Assembly (NCBI GenBank): GCA_000149265.1
Contig: CH003390.1
Coordinates: forward strand, 145,324 to 209,323
DNA length: 64,000 nt
Source of the DNA: Ciona savignyi
Taxonomy: Eukaryota > Chordata > Ascidiacea > Phlebobranchia > Cionidae
Direction of reading: 5' to 3'
Within the stretch, counting starts at the first letter, position 1. Each line of letters starts with the position of its first letter. Made by a program: the position numbers and the translations under genes. This document shows positions 11,410-22,469 of the stretch, one piece after another. A model generated the notes under the pieces. It did not search any database. It was not told where the DNA came from and was given only the letters and a program-made list of their open reading frames with translations.

Positions 11410-14400
11410 TTACCTTGATATGTACTGAGCAATGCTTGCCAATTTATCCGACCATATAAAACCGCGGGCAAATTTGACACCTTTATAAAGGCCGAATGCT
11501 GTAAGCACTGCTAGCACTCCAACCGATACCATAGCTTCTCTTTTAAGCCGTATAAACACAGGTTGAGTATCAACAAATTCTTCCACTATGGAACCCCCTT
11601 TGTTCTTATGCGGGAACGGCTTGTCAGGGGTTGGTAGCCCCAGGAACTGACACAACGGGTCCCAGCCTTCCTTCACATTGAAAATCAGCAACTGATCTTT
11701 CGGGGCATTCTGGAATAGTAAGACTATGTTTATGTATGTAATGCTCTATCGGGTGATATAACACTGACAATCGTCATATTATGTGATTCTTATAGTACCC
11801 ACGTATTTTTAGAACTTCTTAATAGGCAGTATAGGATATAAAGCGCAGTTTTCAGCCGTAAGCCCTGCATTAAAATTCGGGATATATAGCACTACTGTAG
11901 TAATCCCATTCGACCCTGGCGATAATTTGTGTAATTTTATCTTACCCATCGTAGAATTAACGAAGATATTACAATGTCGTAAATACGACGAAAATTTTAA
12001 TAAGACTTACATTCAAGTTTACGGTGGCCCATAAGGGCAATCATGAAATTTTATTTCAGTCTGCAAAACTATTTCATAATCGACAAAAATGTTTTCAAAT
12101 CAACAAAAATATTTTGAAATCGACAAAAAAAATGTTCAAATCGGCAAAAAACTTTTTCCGGCTCAAAAATACATTAGTCGACTCGAAAATACATTTGTCG
12201 AAAGTGAATTAAAGATTTGCGGTTCCTAAAAACGTTTTGCCGATTGACAAAATGGTTTTGCCGATTGTCTACAAAAAGATTTGCGGATCGGCGAAATAGT
12301 TTTTCCGATTTGAAAACATTTTTGTCGATTTGAAAACATTTCTTTCGATTATGAAATAGTTTTGTAGACTGAAATAAAATTGTGGGATTGCCATTATGGG
12401 CCACCTTACAAGTTGTTTCGTTCCCGCTATTACCATTTGTTTACAGGATCGTACAAAACGATTTAACTTTGACGAAAACTAAGCAACTGTACAATTACAA
12501 TTTCTTTTAAATCCGTTTAAAATGTTGCTTCAATTAGCGTTTTACCCATTAATCCATCGGGTTCATGCAATGTCCGCTCAGTGCCTTCCCCAAAGACACA
12601 ACCAACTATCTAGAGACCAGTTTCGAACCTGAAACACCACGACTTAAGCTATACCACCAATCTAACTCGCCGGATAAATAAAGCACATATACCTGTATAA
12701 CGTGAGCGTTGTGTCGGCGATACTTCATCTTACAAACTGTTTCGTTGAGCACATACGTCTCGGCAATATCGTGGCCGAAGCCTGCCAAAACTGTGGAAAG
12801 TAAAATGGATTGTCTGGTAAGTGTGGGGGCTTTATATTTTAAATCTACTGAAGTTGGGTTAGGAATAGGTTCTTTCCCTTAATTTTAAAAAGAAATTGAT
12901 ACAACATTTTGCCGGTCAACACTAAAAAAGGGAAAGAATGGAAAAAGAAAGGAGGAAAAAGGGAAACTGCTCGCTAAAACTAAGAAAACTATTCTAACAC
13001 CCTCCCAACATTAATCTCAACTTCAGCCGTAACTCTAATACCGAAATCTTTATTTTAGTATGTAGTTTCCCATTTCCTAATTTCCTCTTCTTAGTTTTAC
13101 CCATTTTGCAGACATCTTGTCCTTCTTATCATCCTTTATAAATATAAAATGTACTTTACCTATGCGACGGGAATGCGCGTTCAAGCGGCGCCCAGTTGGT
13201 GTTAGTGGCGAAATCAGGTTGACGACGTTGGACATATTGGATTTCATCTGAACAAGCATACTTTGGTACCAATCATCTTCGCTGTCACGTAAAGTTAGGA
13301 TCACCTGAGATTGGAAGTTGGGGTTAGTTTATTATAAGATGATATAACGCTTCGTTTCTTGTTTCTTTTATGCACTAATTGTTGCACCCTTAGTATAGTT
13401 GTACTTTTTAATTTAGTTTTTTTTTTGTCTTTTGTTACATTTAAGAGGGATAGCACAGTTATGTAAAAAAGGAGGTAAGAAGTAAGGCAAAACTGCAGTA
13501 GGTACAACATAAACCCAGTTGATTAATGTGTTCCACTAAATTAAAGGAACGTCTAAATTACATACAAAACACTGTACTAGCTTCGGCAACGATGCGCGAG
13601 GTGTTCTGACGGTTGTCCGTGTGTTTACACCCCGAGAATTTTTTTCATTCACGGGAATAAACACTTATCCTACGTCACTAGACACACGGTATAACACGGA
13701 GAAAGGTAATGCTGGTTGCGCACGAGCGACAATAACTTCGTTATGTTTGCAACGCCACCGAGAAATTTCTTTTAGAATGATTTCCCGACAGGTTACCCTC
13801 GAAAGAAACTCTACATGGAGGGATTTATTTAGGTTGGCAATCACATAACTCGTATAAGAGTATATAGTCTGATTATTTTACAACTAGTCGTAATCTACTC
13901 GGGCGCAAAAATACGATACACACAACTGGAAAGTGGTTACAAAAGGATAAGATGTTCATGTTTATTCCGATGAACAGGAACATGAAATGGACGACGTTAT
14001 TACAATATCACATCACTTTACGCCCACCATCTAGTTACCGGAGATACATTGTGTAGTATATGATTGAGACGGTTCTTCAATTTTGTTGAACCCATTAATG
14101 CACTGGTTTTGGGCGATGTCCATTAAGTGCATTGCTCAATGGCACAACCAATTAGCTGCTGGCGACCAGTTTAAAACCTACAATCCTACGACTGCAAGAC
14201 GGCACGCTATAACCAACCAAGCTCGCCGTCTTTCGTCCGACATCCCAACAAATTATACGGTCTTGTGGCCGATTGGTTAACGCGACCGATACATATACCG
14301 ACTTACATACAAACGAATGGTCTTGGTAATAAACTCGATATGGTTTTGAAATTAAGCCCGGTAAAAAAAGACATCCCAACATACACCACTCGGCCACACG

Positions 14401-14698
14401 TTGATAGAAATAAGCTTTTTTAACATCTATTAAACAATTTACGTACTTTTGCGTCTGGAAACGCTTTCAATATCTCATCCCAAAAAACACATCCTGGAAG
14501 GTCTGTAACAGCATCAACATTTTCGTACATTTTTCGTAACAACTCAGTTGATCCACCGGTTGTGAGAATTTCCTTCCATTCCTTCTCTGCGAACTGGAAA
14601 CTCTCCATAAAGTCGTGGACATTGTAACCGAGTTCTGTCAATGCAGCGTTCATTGACTTTGTGCCGGTCTTTGAAAGACCAGCCATTATAACCTTCAT
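11410..14698 (-). CDS. P-loop sulfotransferase-like protein A, 264 aa, four exons
   Basis: Exons 14447-14698, 13160-13304, 12693-12790, 11410-11709, with phases 0, 1, 0. The protein starts MKVIMAGLSKTGTKSM, the sulfate-donor (PAPS) loop of the Sulfotransf_4-type family that is much expanded in Ciona. Other family blocks are YENVDAVTDLPG, CVFWDEILKAFPDAK, VILTLRDSEDDWYQSM, MKYRRHNAHV and NAPKDQLLIFNVKEGW, then CQFLGLPTPDKPFPHKNKGG. A hydrophobic stretch (MVSVGVLAVLTAFGLYKG) near the C terminus may be a membrane anchor. The usual PKTGT loop reads SKTGT here, a Pro to Ser change at residue 9. No frame breaks. Substrate unknown; catalysis is inferred from the family. Confidence 0.85.
12023..12405. 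mobile_element. Foldback element with long inverted arms
   Basis: Begins GGTGGCCCATAAGGGCAATC and ends GGGATTGCCATTATGGGCCACC. Arms of over 100 bp with internal short repeats (CGACAAAAAT) fold on each other. TTAC flanks both ends at 12019-12022 and 12406-12409. It lies in intron 3 of gene A. Confidence 0.8.
12541..12675 (-). mobile_element. tRNA-derived SINE, 5' half only
   Basis: Head region and CATTAATCC block retained; the TATCC half is missing. Confidence 0.7.
12921..13100. mobile_element. GGAGGGAAA-type MITE
   Basis: Begins CACTAAAAAAGGGAAAG with GGGAAACTGCTCGCTAAAAC. The far end carries TTTTAGTATGTAGTTTCCC and a pyrimidine tract. The two ends are inverted copies. It lies in intron 2 of gene A. 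Confidence 0.65.
13509..13674 (+). mobile_element. tRNA-derived SINE, 3' half
   Basis: Block order CATTAATGTG, GGAACGTC, CACTGTA, CACGGGAATAAACA, TATCC; head missing. Lies in intron 1 of gene A. Confidence 0.65.
13946..14230 (-). mobile_element. tRNA-derived SINE, diverged
   Basis: Head and tail blocks recognisable, including GGCACGCTATAACCAACCAAG at the tRNA-like end; in intron 1 of gene A. Confidence 0.7.
14262..14372 (+). mobile_element. Second tRNA-like repeat family, reference copy
   Basis: TGGCCGATTGGTTAACGCGACC looks like a tRNA A-box arm, and the part from ATGGTTTTGAAATTAAG to CCCGGTAAAAAAA like a B-box arm and tail. About 110 bp, with a poly-A-like end. Confidence 0.7.
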
Positions 14699-14755
14699 TT
14701 TACTCGGCTTTTATACAAACCGTTAAAGAACCTGTTTAAATAGAACTAGTTAAAC

Positions 14756-15153
14756 CAGAGGTTCTCAAACTGTGCGTCGCGACGCCCTGGTGCGTCGTTT
14801 AAAATCGTGTAGAGCGTCGCACAGCCATTGCGCTCGAAACTTCACTTATTATGAGTAAATATCCATCACGAATATACGTTAAAAAAGTAATGAGGGTCGC
14901 AGTTTTAAATATTCTCCCAAGGTTCCACGATCTTTGAAAAAATATACAAGTCCACACGTCACATTATATTTGAACTATGTTACTAACGGCCGGGGACGTG
15001 GCTATTTTGTTCTTTTATTGTATTTCATTTCTTTATTACGTGTGCGATACCACTAAATATAACTTTGGTAGCAATATTTTAGTGACTGGTGCGTCGCAAG
15101 CTCAGCAAACTTTTGGAAAGGCGTCGCAACCAAAAAAAGTTTGAGAACCACTG
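14756..15153. mobile_element. hAT-type MITE with perfect 8-bp target duplication
   Basis: Ends CAGAGGTTCTCAAACT and AGTTTGAGAACCACTG are inverted with one mismatch. AGTTAAAC flanks both sides (14748-14755, 15154-15161). It sits 58 bp upstream of the gene A start codon. Confidence 0.9.
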
Positions 15154-15303
15154 AGTTAAACAAATACTGTCAATGTAATAACGTAGAAGTTTATATTTAA
15201 ACACAATGATAACTTGACATTAAACTCCCAAATACAATTTATATTTGACACAGTTTTATTTCTTATAATTTTTAGAAGACATTGTATATATTACAGGCTT
15301 TTC

Positions 15304-15595
15304 TGCCGGTGAGCATGTTGGGTTAGTAGGTTACCTTTCAAAATGTTGCAAGTTTAAAACTGATCGCTAGCTATTGGGTTTAACCTGTAAGCAAGGTGTA
15401 CTTAACGAATATTGCCTGGACCCAGTGGAAAGAGGGGTTTTACCAAATTAAGGGAACATCTCAATCATATGCAACACATTGCAATACCTCCGGTAACCCG
15501 AAGGTGAGGTAATCTGACGATTGCGTTTTCCTCTTCACGAAATAAACATAAATATCCTATCCTTATCTTATAAATAAACATAAATATCCTATCCT
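15304..15595 (+). mobile_element. tRNA-derived SINE, tail duplicated
   Basis: The end AATAAACATAAATATCCTAT recurs twice in tandem (to 15595). Confidence 0.75.
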
Positions 15596-15832
15596 TATAT
15601 ACGCCTATAAGGCTGCGGGTGTAACTAACTAGATGAACTTGTCTGACCTTGGTGACGAAAAATACAGTCTAGCCTTAACGCGTTCTTTTAAATGATGCTT
15701 GAAAATCTTTGTAAATGTGTGAACTTTGCCCAAGCAACACGTTTGATATTTGAATGGCTTTCAAATATTAATACTAGAGATTGGGTAATGATTAATATCT
15801 GTGAATAGTATGCTTCATGCTATGCAAACGGA

Positions 15833-16052
15833 GAACTAAAAGGAGGGAAAGCGGAAAGGAGGAGAGGAGGGAAAACTAACATAAAATGAAGATTGTGACA
15901 TTAGAGTTGTTTTAAACATGGGGTTGAAGTTAAGGTTAATTTTGGGGTTGAGATTAGTGATTAGAAGGGGATTTAAATTAGTTTTCGTAATTTTAGTAAG
16001 TCGTTTTCCTCCTTCCCTCCTTTCCTGCTCCCCTCTTTTCCTCCTTTTAGTG
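15833..16052. mobile_element. GGAGGGAAA-type MITE, full length
   Basis: ACTAAAAGGAGGGAAAGCGG at the left is matched by an inverted CTCCTTTTAGTGTTGTCC end at the right. Confidence 0.75.
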
Positions 16053-16419
16053 TTGTCCTATGCAAACACAAATCAATGAGAGTTACTGAACCGTGCCCAA
16101 CCGCAACCAAGCAGAACCGACAACTTTGTCAGATTCTTGACGTCTTGGAAATCCAGTAATAAGTGAAAAAAAATTTTAACAATTCATGCACATCGCACTG
16201 TAATATTCTTAGTACCGGTAATATCTATTCTGGTGGCATATGGAAGGTGTTAAAAGCACGGCTACTTTTACAAAAAAATCCGATAAATTTCTATGATTGT
16301 TGTATTTGTAATTTTTGTTCTCGGAAGACTAACAACAATCACTATCAATTACTGTATCAAAATATTTTTCCAAGTCCAGGTTAAATGATTAAAAACATTC
16401 ACATCCAATCTGAAATCAG

Positions 16420-16564
16420 ATAGTATTTATGATTCGGGAAAACGAAGACGATTGGTTTAATAGCTTCCGACGCCAAATTAACGCCACTGACACTATATCA
16501 ACCCGTGTGATGTCCTTTCTTTCGCCAACCTATCGTAGACTAGCAAGGACGACTCGGAAAATTG
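16420..16564 (+). pseudogene. Stranded duplicate of sulfotransferase-like exon 2
   Basis: Exactly 145 bp, like the functional exon 2 of genes A and B, bounded by TCAG and GTAATT, with an open frame carrying MIRENEDDWFNSFRRQINAT. It is almost identical to gene B exon 2. The homology continues into the following intron and includes the GTAGTATGTAGAAACTTGG block. Sequence at 16983-17060 resembles the region just past the gene B stop (20538-20610), so the copy appears to have lost exons 3 and 4. No exon 1 is visible upstream. Gene remnant or unused extra exon. Confidence 0.8.
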
Positions 16565-16754
16565 GTAATTATGGGTGACATATTGATTTCACTACGTTTT
16601 ACATGTTTTATTTCTATTACTGTATTATTTTGTTTCCTCTTTGTAATGGTAGTATGTAGAAACTTGGTTTAGCTTAAGCCGTAAACCAAGTCTGACCTAA
16701 TAATGTGAAATATGGTTTTAATTTATCATTGACGTCGGTCTTAACCAGGGCAAA

Positions 16755-16918
16755 GGAATAAGATAGGAAATTTATGTTTATTCTCGTATAATAAAAACTC
16801 AAGCGGCGTTAACACACGGGCAATCGTCGGGTTAGCGAAACTATTGCAGTGTGTGGTGTATGGTTAAAACGTCACTGCAGTTTAGTACAACCTATAATTC
16901 CACTGGGTTCAGGCCACA
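16755..16918 (-). mobile_element. tRNA-derived SINE, 3' half
   Basis: Lies inside the region where the duplicate would have carried exons 3 and 4, between the stranded exon 2 and the 3'-flank-like segment. Confidence 0.65.
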
Positions 16919-17139
16919 CTTTTGCAGAACACTCACTTCAATTCGCACAATACACATCCTATACCCTATGTAACGGTCTACCGATATGAGGCAACCCCAA
17001 CCCCTAACCTCAAGATAAGGGAAAACCCCAACTTCTAACATTAACCTCTAACCCACCAGTAAATACATCACACACACAGACACTCCACTTTTTAATATGC
17101 ATGCATTAATTTGTGTTTGTTATTTGATTGTCATTATGT

Positions 17140-18430
17140 TTATTCATTTTTGTCCCAGTATTAAATACCAGCAAATTAAGCAATCACGACGCAGGGACAG
17201 AAAAAGACGGCAAAACGAACAGTCGTAAAAACACGCAATCAATTCCAAGTTTACTTTATCTGGACGTTTATTTAGACATCCGCTTGACATTCCCAAAAGT
17301 GGGTCATCATTTACAAACGACTTGTTTACAATCTTCAAAACAAAAGAGATCAGATAATTAATACGAGTAGAAAAAGGTACAGCCTTGAAGTACCCTAAAT
17401 AAAACAGGTTTGATACTAAAGCAAACTTCGTAGAAGGTTTTGTGGTCAGGTAGCTCACTCCCAACAACCGCGGATCAGTTGATATCTGGCCGCGCCAGCC
17501 GCATATTTAAGTTCTATTTTTTTGTGTTGCGTTGTTTTTTGTTTTGCAAATTACTAGAAGTTCTTACAAACTTTTGCTTGTTAGCACGTTTTTCTCTAAG
17601 GATTTGTTTGCAATTCTTCAGTGTCTATGAGGGCAATTAACTTTTAACAACACTTCTAAAAAATCTCCTAGACGTGCTGCCGTAGGGCAACTCTAAAGAA
17701 CAAATATTCAACATTCCCCTTATTAGGCCGCAGTTATTATCAAATCTTCACTGGTCCGAAGCGGTAAAAAGGTTGAGAACCCCTAAGATAGATAGTTCTG
17801 ATGTGATACTAAATATTTCGTAACATCGTTCAGTTTTTAAAAGTATAGAAAGTTCAAAAGTAATTTAAGTGTTGAAAAGACCAGGAAAATAACACAGTTT
17901 TGCCTGATGGCCTTTTTTTATATTTATTAACCCTTTTGGAAGTACATACTGTTGTTGTGTTAATTTGTTATATCAAGTCGTTTATCGGTCGCGCTATCCA
18001 TTCGTCCCCCTGGCAGTACAACGCCTTTTTATTGGCCTTAGTTTCGAATCCATGATGGGTTCGTTACTAAGGTCGTATTTTGTATATAATTCGATATACG
18101 AATCGGTCGCGTTAACCATTCGGTCACACGTTCCAACGTGATTTTTTTACCGAGCTAAGTTTTTAAACCATAATGGGCTCGTCACCAGGAACGATTTGTA
18201 TAGGAGTCGATGTAAGCATTGGTGGCGCTATCCATTCGGCCACACGGGATTAAACTTTGACGCAAACAAAGCAACTGTGCGCCCATGGACGCTGTTTAAT
18301 TCTACATAATGGTCTTGGGAGATAAATATTAAAATGAAAACCCAATATTATTGTTGTCTGCTATGGTTCTCGTTTTACATACAGGATATAAATAAATCTG
18401 ACTTCACAAAATTCTTTTACAGCACCTAAT
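17140..18430. other. Repeat-rich upstream region of gene B
   Basis: A unit of the GGAAAAGACGGCAAAACGAA repeat (about 17150-17240), a hAT MITE end (AAAAGGTTGAGAACCCC near 17770), then reverse copies of the second tRNA-like family. No exon that I can support. Confidence 0.5.
17970..18248 (-). mobile_element. Second tRNA-like family, about 2.5 copies in tandem
   Basis: The segments CGGTCGCGTTAACCATTCGG and GTGGCGCTATCCATTCGGCC are successive reverse heads, each with its own TTTACCGAG or AGTTTCGAATCC arm. Confidence 0.75.
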
Positions 18431-18438
18431 AAACCGTC

Positions 18439-20532
18439 ATGAAGGTAATAGTAGCCGGCTTCCCCAAAACTGGAACAAAGTCTATGCAAGCCGCGTTAAA
18501 GATACTCGGCTACAGTGTGTATGATTATATGGAGAACTTGGTGCACTTGGAGAAGGAATGGAACGAGATATGTGATGTGGGTGGATCTACAGAGTTGTTT
18601 CGGCAAATGTACGAAAACGTGGATGCGGTGACAGATATACCAGGATCTGTCTTCTGGGATGAGATATTGAAGGCTTTTCCGGAAGCGAAGGTTGGTCCCA
18701 TTAAACGTAGTACACAATCTCGCAAATCAGCACACCGAACACTTAACCACAAACCAACACATGCGAGACACATTGCTAAGCTGTCCGATTCGTCTGGTGG
18801 GTTTAGTGCATTGTCTTTTACCCTAAAGGTAGATGGTTGGAAACTGGTCGTTAGCTAGTCGGTTGTATCCTTGCATGGCACTTAACGAACATTGCCTGAA
18901 ACCAATGGATTAATTAATTAAAAAATTGAAGGGACGCTTGTATTATACACAAAACACCTGTAACCTGACGATAAGCGCAAGATGATCTGATTGCCCATGT
19001 GATAACGCCCATTAGGTTTTCCCATTCACTGGGATGAACAAAAATATCCGAAATTGTAACTAATCACTATCACCCACCTTATAGCAGTTTACAAAGGAAT
19101 ATAAAATTGCTTTGTTTTTAATTTTTCGTTGTTTCAAACTTCCGTATTTTATTGCCAGTTTTATTTAACTATTTGGTTAAATCTACAATATATAATAAAT
19201 CCAAATTTATAAAATTCGAAAAGTGACTTAAAATTTAAAACAAATATATTTAAAAATATTTTACATCTCTGTTTCTGAACGGTTTTTATCCAATCTTAAA
19301 TCAGATAGTCTTTATGATTCGGGAAAACGAAGACGATTGGTTTAACAGCTTCCGACGCCAAATTAACGCCACCGACACTATATCAACCCGTGTGATGTCC
19401 TTTCTTTCGCCAACCTATCTTAGACTATCAAGGACGCTTCGGAAAATTGGTAATTTCTACTTTGTAATGGTTGTATGTAGAAACATGGTTTACCATAATC
19501 CTGGATTAAGAAAAACAGCCAGGTATGCACAACCTCAAATTAAGCTTAGGCCGTTAACAAAAAAAGGCGTCGTATTAATGTATAGTACGGTTTAACGCAT
19601 AACCCAGAACTCATTAATTCGAGTTAAGGCAATGTCCGTTCGGTTAGTCTGATAATTTAATGCAACGGTTCTCAACCGTAAGGTTGCAGAATTGCAGATA
19701 TGAAACTGGTCGCTAGCTAATCGTTGGTGTCCTTGGGAAAGGTACTTATCGAAAATTGCCTGAACACAGCGGATTGGATGGCGCGAGGTGATCAGACGAT
19801 TGCCTGTATATTACCCCCTTGGTTTTTCCACTCACGGGAAGACACGTGAATATCTTATTCTTACCTTCCCACAACACATCTCTTACAGCAATACACGGCC
19901 TGGGCCATGATACTGATGAAAAAGTGAGGGTGAACCCCACGTTATGCAAGATGCACTACCGACGTCATAACGCACACGTTTTACAGGTTTAAGCTATTTT
20001 GTTGTGTAGCCTAAATCAACTAAAACTATAGAAACTAATTTAAACTAATTTTAACTCCAACCACATGTTTAAAACTAACTCGTATGCCCCAATCCTCATT
20101 TTAGTGTAAAGTTCCACCCTTCCCTCTTTCCTTCATTTTTAATTGAATAAACCTGTGTACTTGGTTATACCACCCGAAGTTGCTTGACATAAATAAACAT
20201 AAATTTTTGCTTTATTCCAGAATGCCCCGAAAGAGCAGTTGCTGATTTTTAATGTAAAGGAAGGCTGGGACCCGTTGTGTCAGTTCCTGGGGCTACCAAC
20301 CCCTGACAAGCCGTTCCCGCATAAGAACAAAGGGGGTGAACATTTTGGTGAAATGTTGCAGAAAGACCCCGTATTTATCCGGATGTTTAGAGAGATGATA
20401 GTTAGCTTGGGAGTGTTTGGGGTTTTCGGAGTTGTAGGGCTTTATAAGGGAGTAAAGGTAGCATGCAGGGTGAATTGGACGGGAAAAACGACTATTTTAT
20501 GGGAGACATTTTGCACAAAATTGTTTGGGTAA
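18439..20532 (+). CDS. P-loop sulfotransferase-like protein B, 268 aa, four exons
   Basis: Exons 18439-18690, 19305-19449, 19889-19986, 20221-20532. Exons 1-3 have exactly the lengths of gene A (252, 145, 98), with the same phases. The protein begins MKVIVAGFPKTGTKSM, with the standard PKTGT donor loop at residues 9-13, and keeps YENVDAVTDIPG, SVFWDEILKAFPEAK, ENEDDWFNSFRRQ, MHYRRHNAHVLQ and NAPKEQLLIFNVKEGW, then CQFLGLPTPDKPFPHKNKGG. The C-terminal tail is hydrophobic (REMIVSLGVFGVFGVVGLYKG) and diverges from gene A after it. The two genes face away from each other across 3.7 kb. Introns 1 and 2 each hold a SINE. Intact; substrate unknown. Confidence 0.87.
18781..19052 (+). mobile_element. 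tRNA-derived SINE in gene B intron 1
   Basis: Head GTCCGATTCGTCTGGTGGG to AAAATATCC; partly deleted in the middle. Confidence 0.75.
19600..19862 (+). mobile_element. tRNA-derived SINE in gene B intron 2, rearranged
   Basis: A GTTAGTCTGATAATTTAATG head and GGTCGCTAGCTAATCG are preceded by a misplaced CAGAACTCATTAATTC block, which suggests two overlapping insertions. Confidence 0.65.
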
Positions 20533-20700
20533 TATTGATATGAGGAAACCCCACCCCCCACCTCGAAATAGGGAAAACCTCTACCTCTAGCACTAACCTC
20601 AAACCCACCAGTAACTACCCCACACATGCCTACCTTTTAGCTTGTATATGTTTTTTTTTATATTGTCATTATACAACCGCAAAGTGGCGCTAACGAGTGA

Positions 20701-20706
20701 AATAAA
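20701..20706 (+). terminator. Likely polyadenylation signal of gene B
   Basis: AATAAA 169 bp after the stop codon at 20530-20532. Confidence 0.45.
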
Positions 20707-20887
20707 TTTTCCTGGTGCTTTCGAATTACAGGTAACTTATAACAGGATTAATAAGAAGGTTAACACTAATACCTACTCTAACCGCTAGGTTGGGTCTTAC
20801 ATTACATTACATGGCAGAATTGTTAGCGCAAATACTAATTTATATACAAATAAAGGTCTTACTGACGAGCCCATTATACGTAGAAGA

Positions 20888-21106
20888 TTAACCCGGTAAA
20901 AAAACGTAAAAATTAAATGCTTTGCTGAGAACTTGGTCAGCTAGATACAAATATGCATTGTACAGCGTCTCAAGGAAGCGAGAAATAACGAATAGTCTTT
21001 CCACGGAGTAAATTCTCAAATACCTGGGCCACACTTCGTTGGAGGTAAAGCTATTTTCGAGGAAGTTTAGTTTCATCATTCGCTCAATAGTAACAACGAT
21101 TATCAC
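20888..21106 (-). other. Protein-like ORF, possible exon, unassigned
   Basis: The frame includes MMKLNFLENSFTSNEVWPR, followed by an in-frame GTATTT that could be a donor, then helix-like sequence (ERLFVISRFLETLYNAYLYL). The last residues run into a tRNA-like repeat tail at 20838-20905. No partner exon found. Weak. Confidence 0.2.
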
Positions 21107-21305
21107 GAATAGATAATTTAAAAGAAAGCAGTGAAAATGGAACTACATTAATTAATGCATTTCAATAAATACACACAGTTTAACGGGGTAAAATTCAGAC
21201 GTGATAGTTAAACCAAATATTTAAAAATATTAATTTTACCAGAATTTGCAAATTATTAATATTAAAGTTTAGAGTGTGTTTCCGTGAATGGGAAAACGCA
21301 ACATG

Positions 21306-22461
21306 ACGCTATATTATTGGTATTTATTTCGTTTATAGAAAACCGCTTATTAATCACCGGAACTTTAGTGTTGTGCGCGTTTAAACTTGCCAATCGCGTT
21401 TAGAACTACCAGCGGGGGGAAACTACAAGGACAACTGCTCACTAAAATTACGGGCACTAATTTAAACCCTGCCCCATACACTTATCTTAACCCCCAAACT
21501 AACCTTAACCCCTGCGACCCAATTTTTAAATTATCTCTATGTCCGCGTGGTTCAAGATGGCGTATAACCAATTAGGACCTCTATGAACTGCAGGATGTGA
21601 CGAGTGGTACCCTCCATGAGTCATCGTTTTTAAACAAGTGTTTTGCTGAGTAACAATGGTGGTGATTCCCCAATGTTTGTTTGGCTGAAAGCAGCATGTG
21701 CTAGGCTGGGCGCCGGTGTTCTCGTTTAGCTGTAAAGTTTTGTAATCGTGGAGCAGTGATTTGTAAAATAAAGGTGCTGAATGTGCATCTGCTAGCTGTT
21801 TTGTTGAAAAAAAGTTGCCGATGTACGAAGGGGTATGGGCTCAAAATGTTTAAACAAAATTTTGTAGGGTTTTGAGTTTAGGTTGCAGATCCAAGCTTCA
21901 ATTTTAAATTGTGAAAAAATCTAAGACTTCCTATGTCAGGATTTTGAGTGACAGTCGTTTTTGTGAGGTCAGTTTGCATTGGAGAGATAGGGAAAATAAT
22001 TAGTTGAACGCCTCCTTAACCACTTATGACTTACGGGACATTTCACAAAAAAACGTGACGGTTTGCGGGTCACTTTCAACAAAATAATCATAAAAACAAC
22101 AGCCTAACCATTGTGCATTACCGCACTTCTCTGACTATTTAGCCTACAACCCTACACATACTGAGAACTAATACTTCCTTGGCGAGAAGCTATTATTCAA
22201 TAAACATTTGTGTGACAACAAATAAACTCTTACAGTCGTAATAAATTTCACACGAAAAGTCTTGTAAGTTTGATTTACAAGAGTCTTGCGACTATTAAAA
22301 GATGGTATACTTGTTTTAATTAAAATTACTGTAACAAAAATACAAAATTAAATAAATACTGTAAAAGCCCACGGGCCGCAAGTTTAAACGCGCACAACAC
22401 TATAGTTCCGGTGTTTAATAAGCGGTTTTCTATAAACGAAATAAATACAATAATATAGCGT
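21306..22461. mobile_element. 1.16-kb unit bounded by 85-bp inverted repeats
   Basis: The arms 21306-21390 and 22377-22461 are near-identical inverted copies (shared core CGCGTTTAAACTTGC and its complement; GAAAACCGCTTATTAA). The interior carries a partial GGAGGGAAA-type MITE (about 21415-21500) and a copy of another dispersed repeat (about 21560-22020). No transposase ORF, so non-autonomous. Confidence 0.75.
21560..22020 (+). repeat. Four-copy dispersed repeat, copy 1
   Basis: Shares GGATGTGACGAGTGGT, TGTTTTGCTGAGTAACAATG, AAGCAGCATGTGCTAGGCTG and AAAATAAAGGTG with copies at 34090-34640, 39250-39510 and 46580-46930. Confidence 0.8.
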
Positions 22462-22469
22462 TAGGAATA

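Noticed and set aside
17144..17467. 107-codon minus-strand ORF
   Set aside because: Spans a dispersed repeat unit and shows no domain or splice logic.
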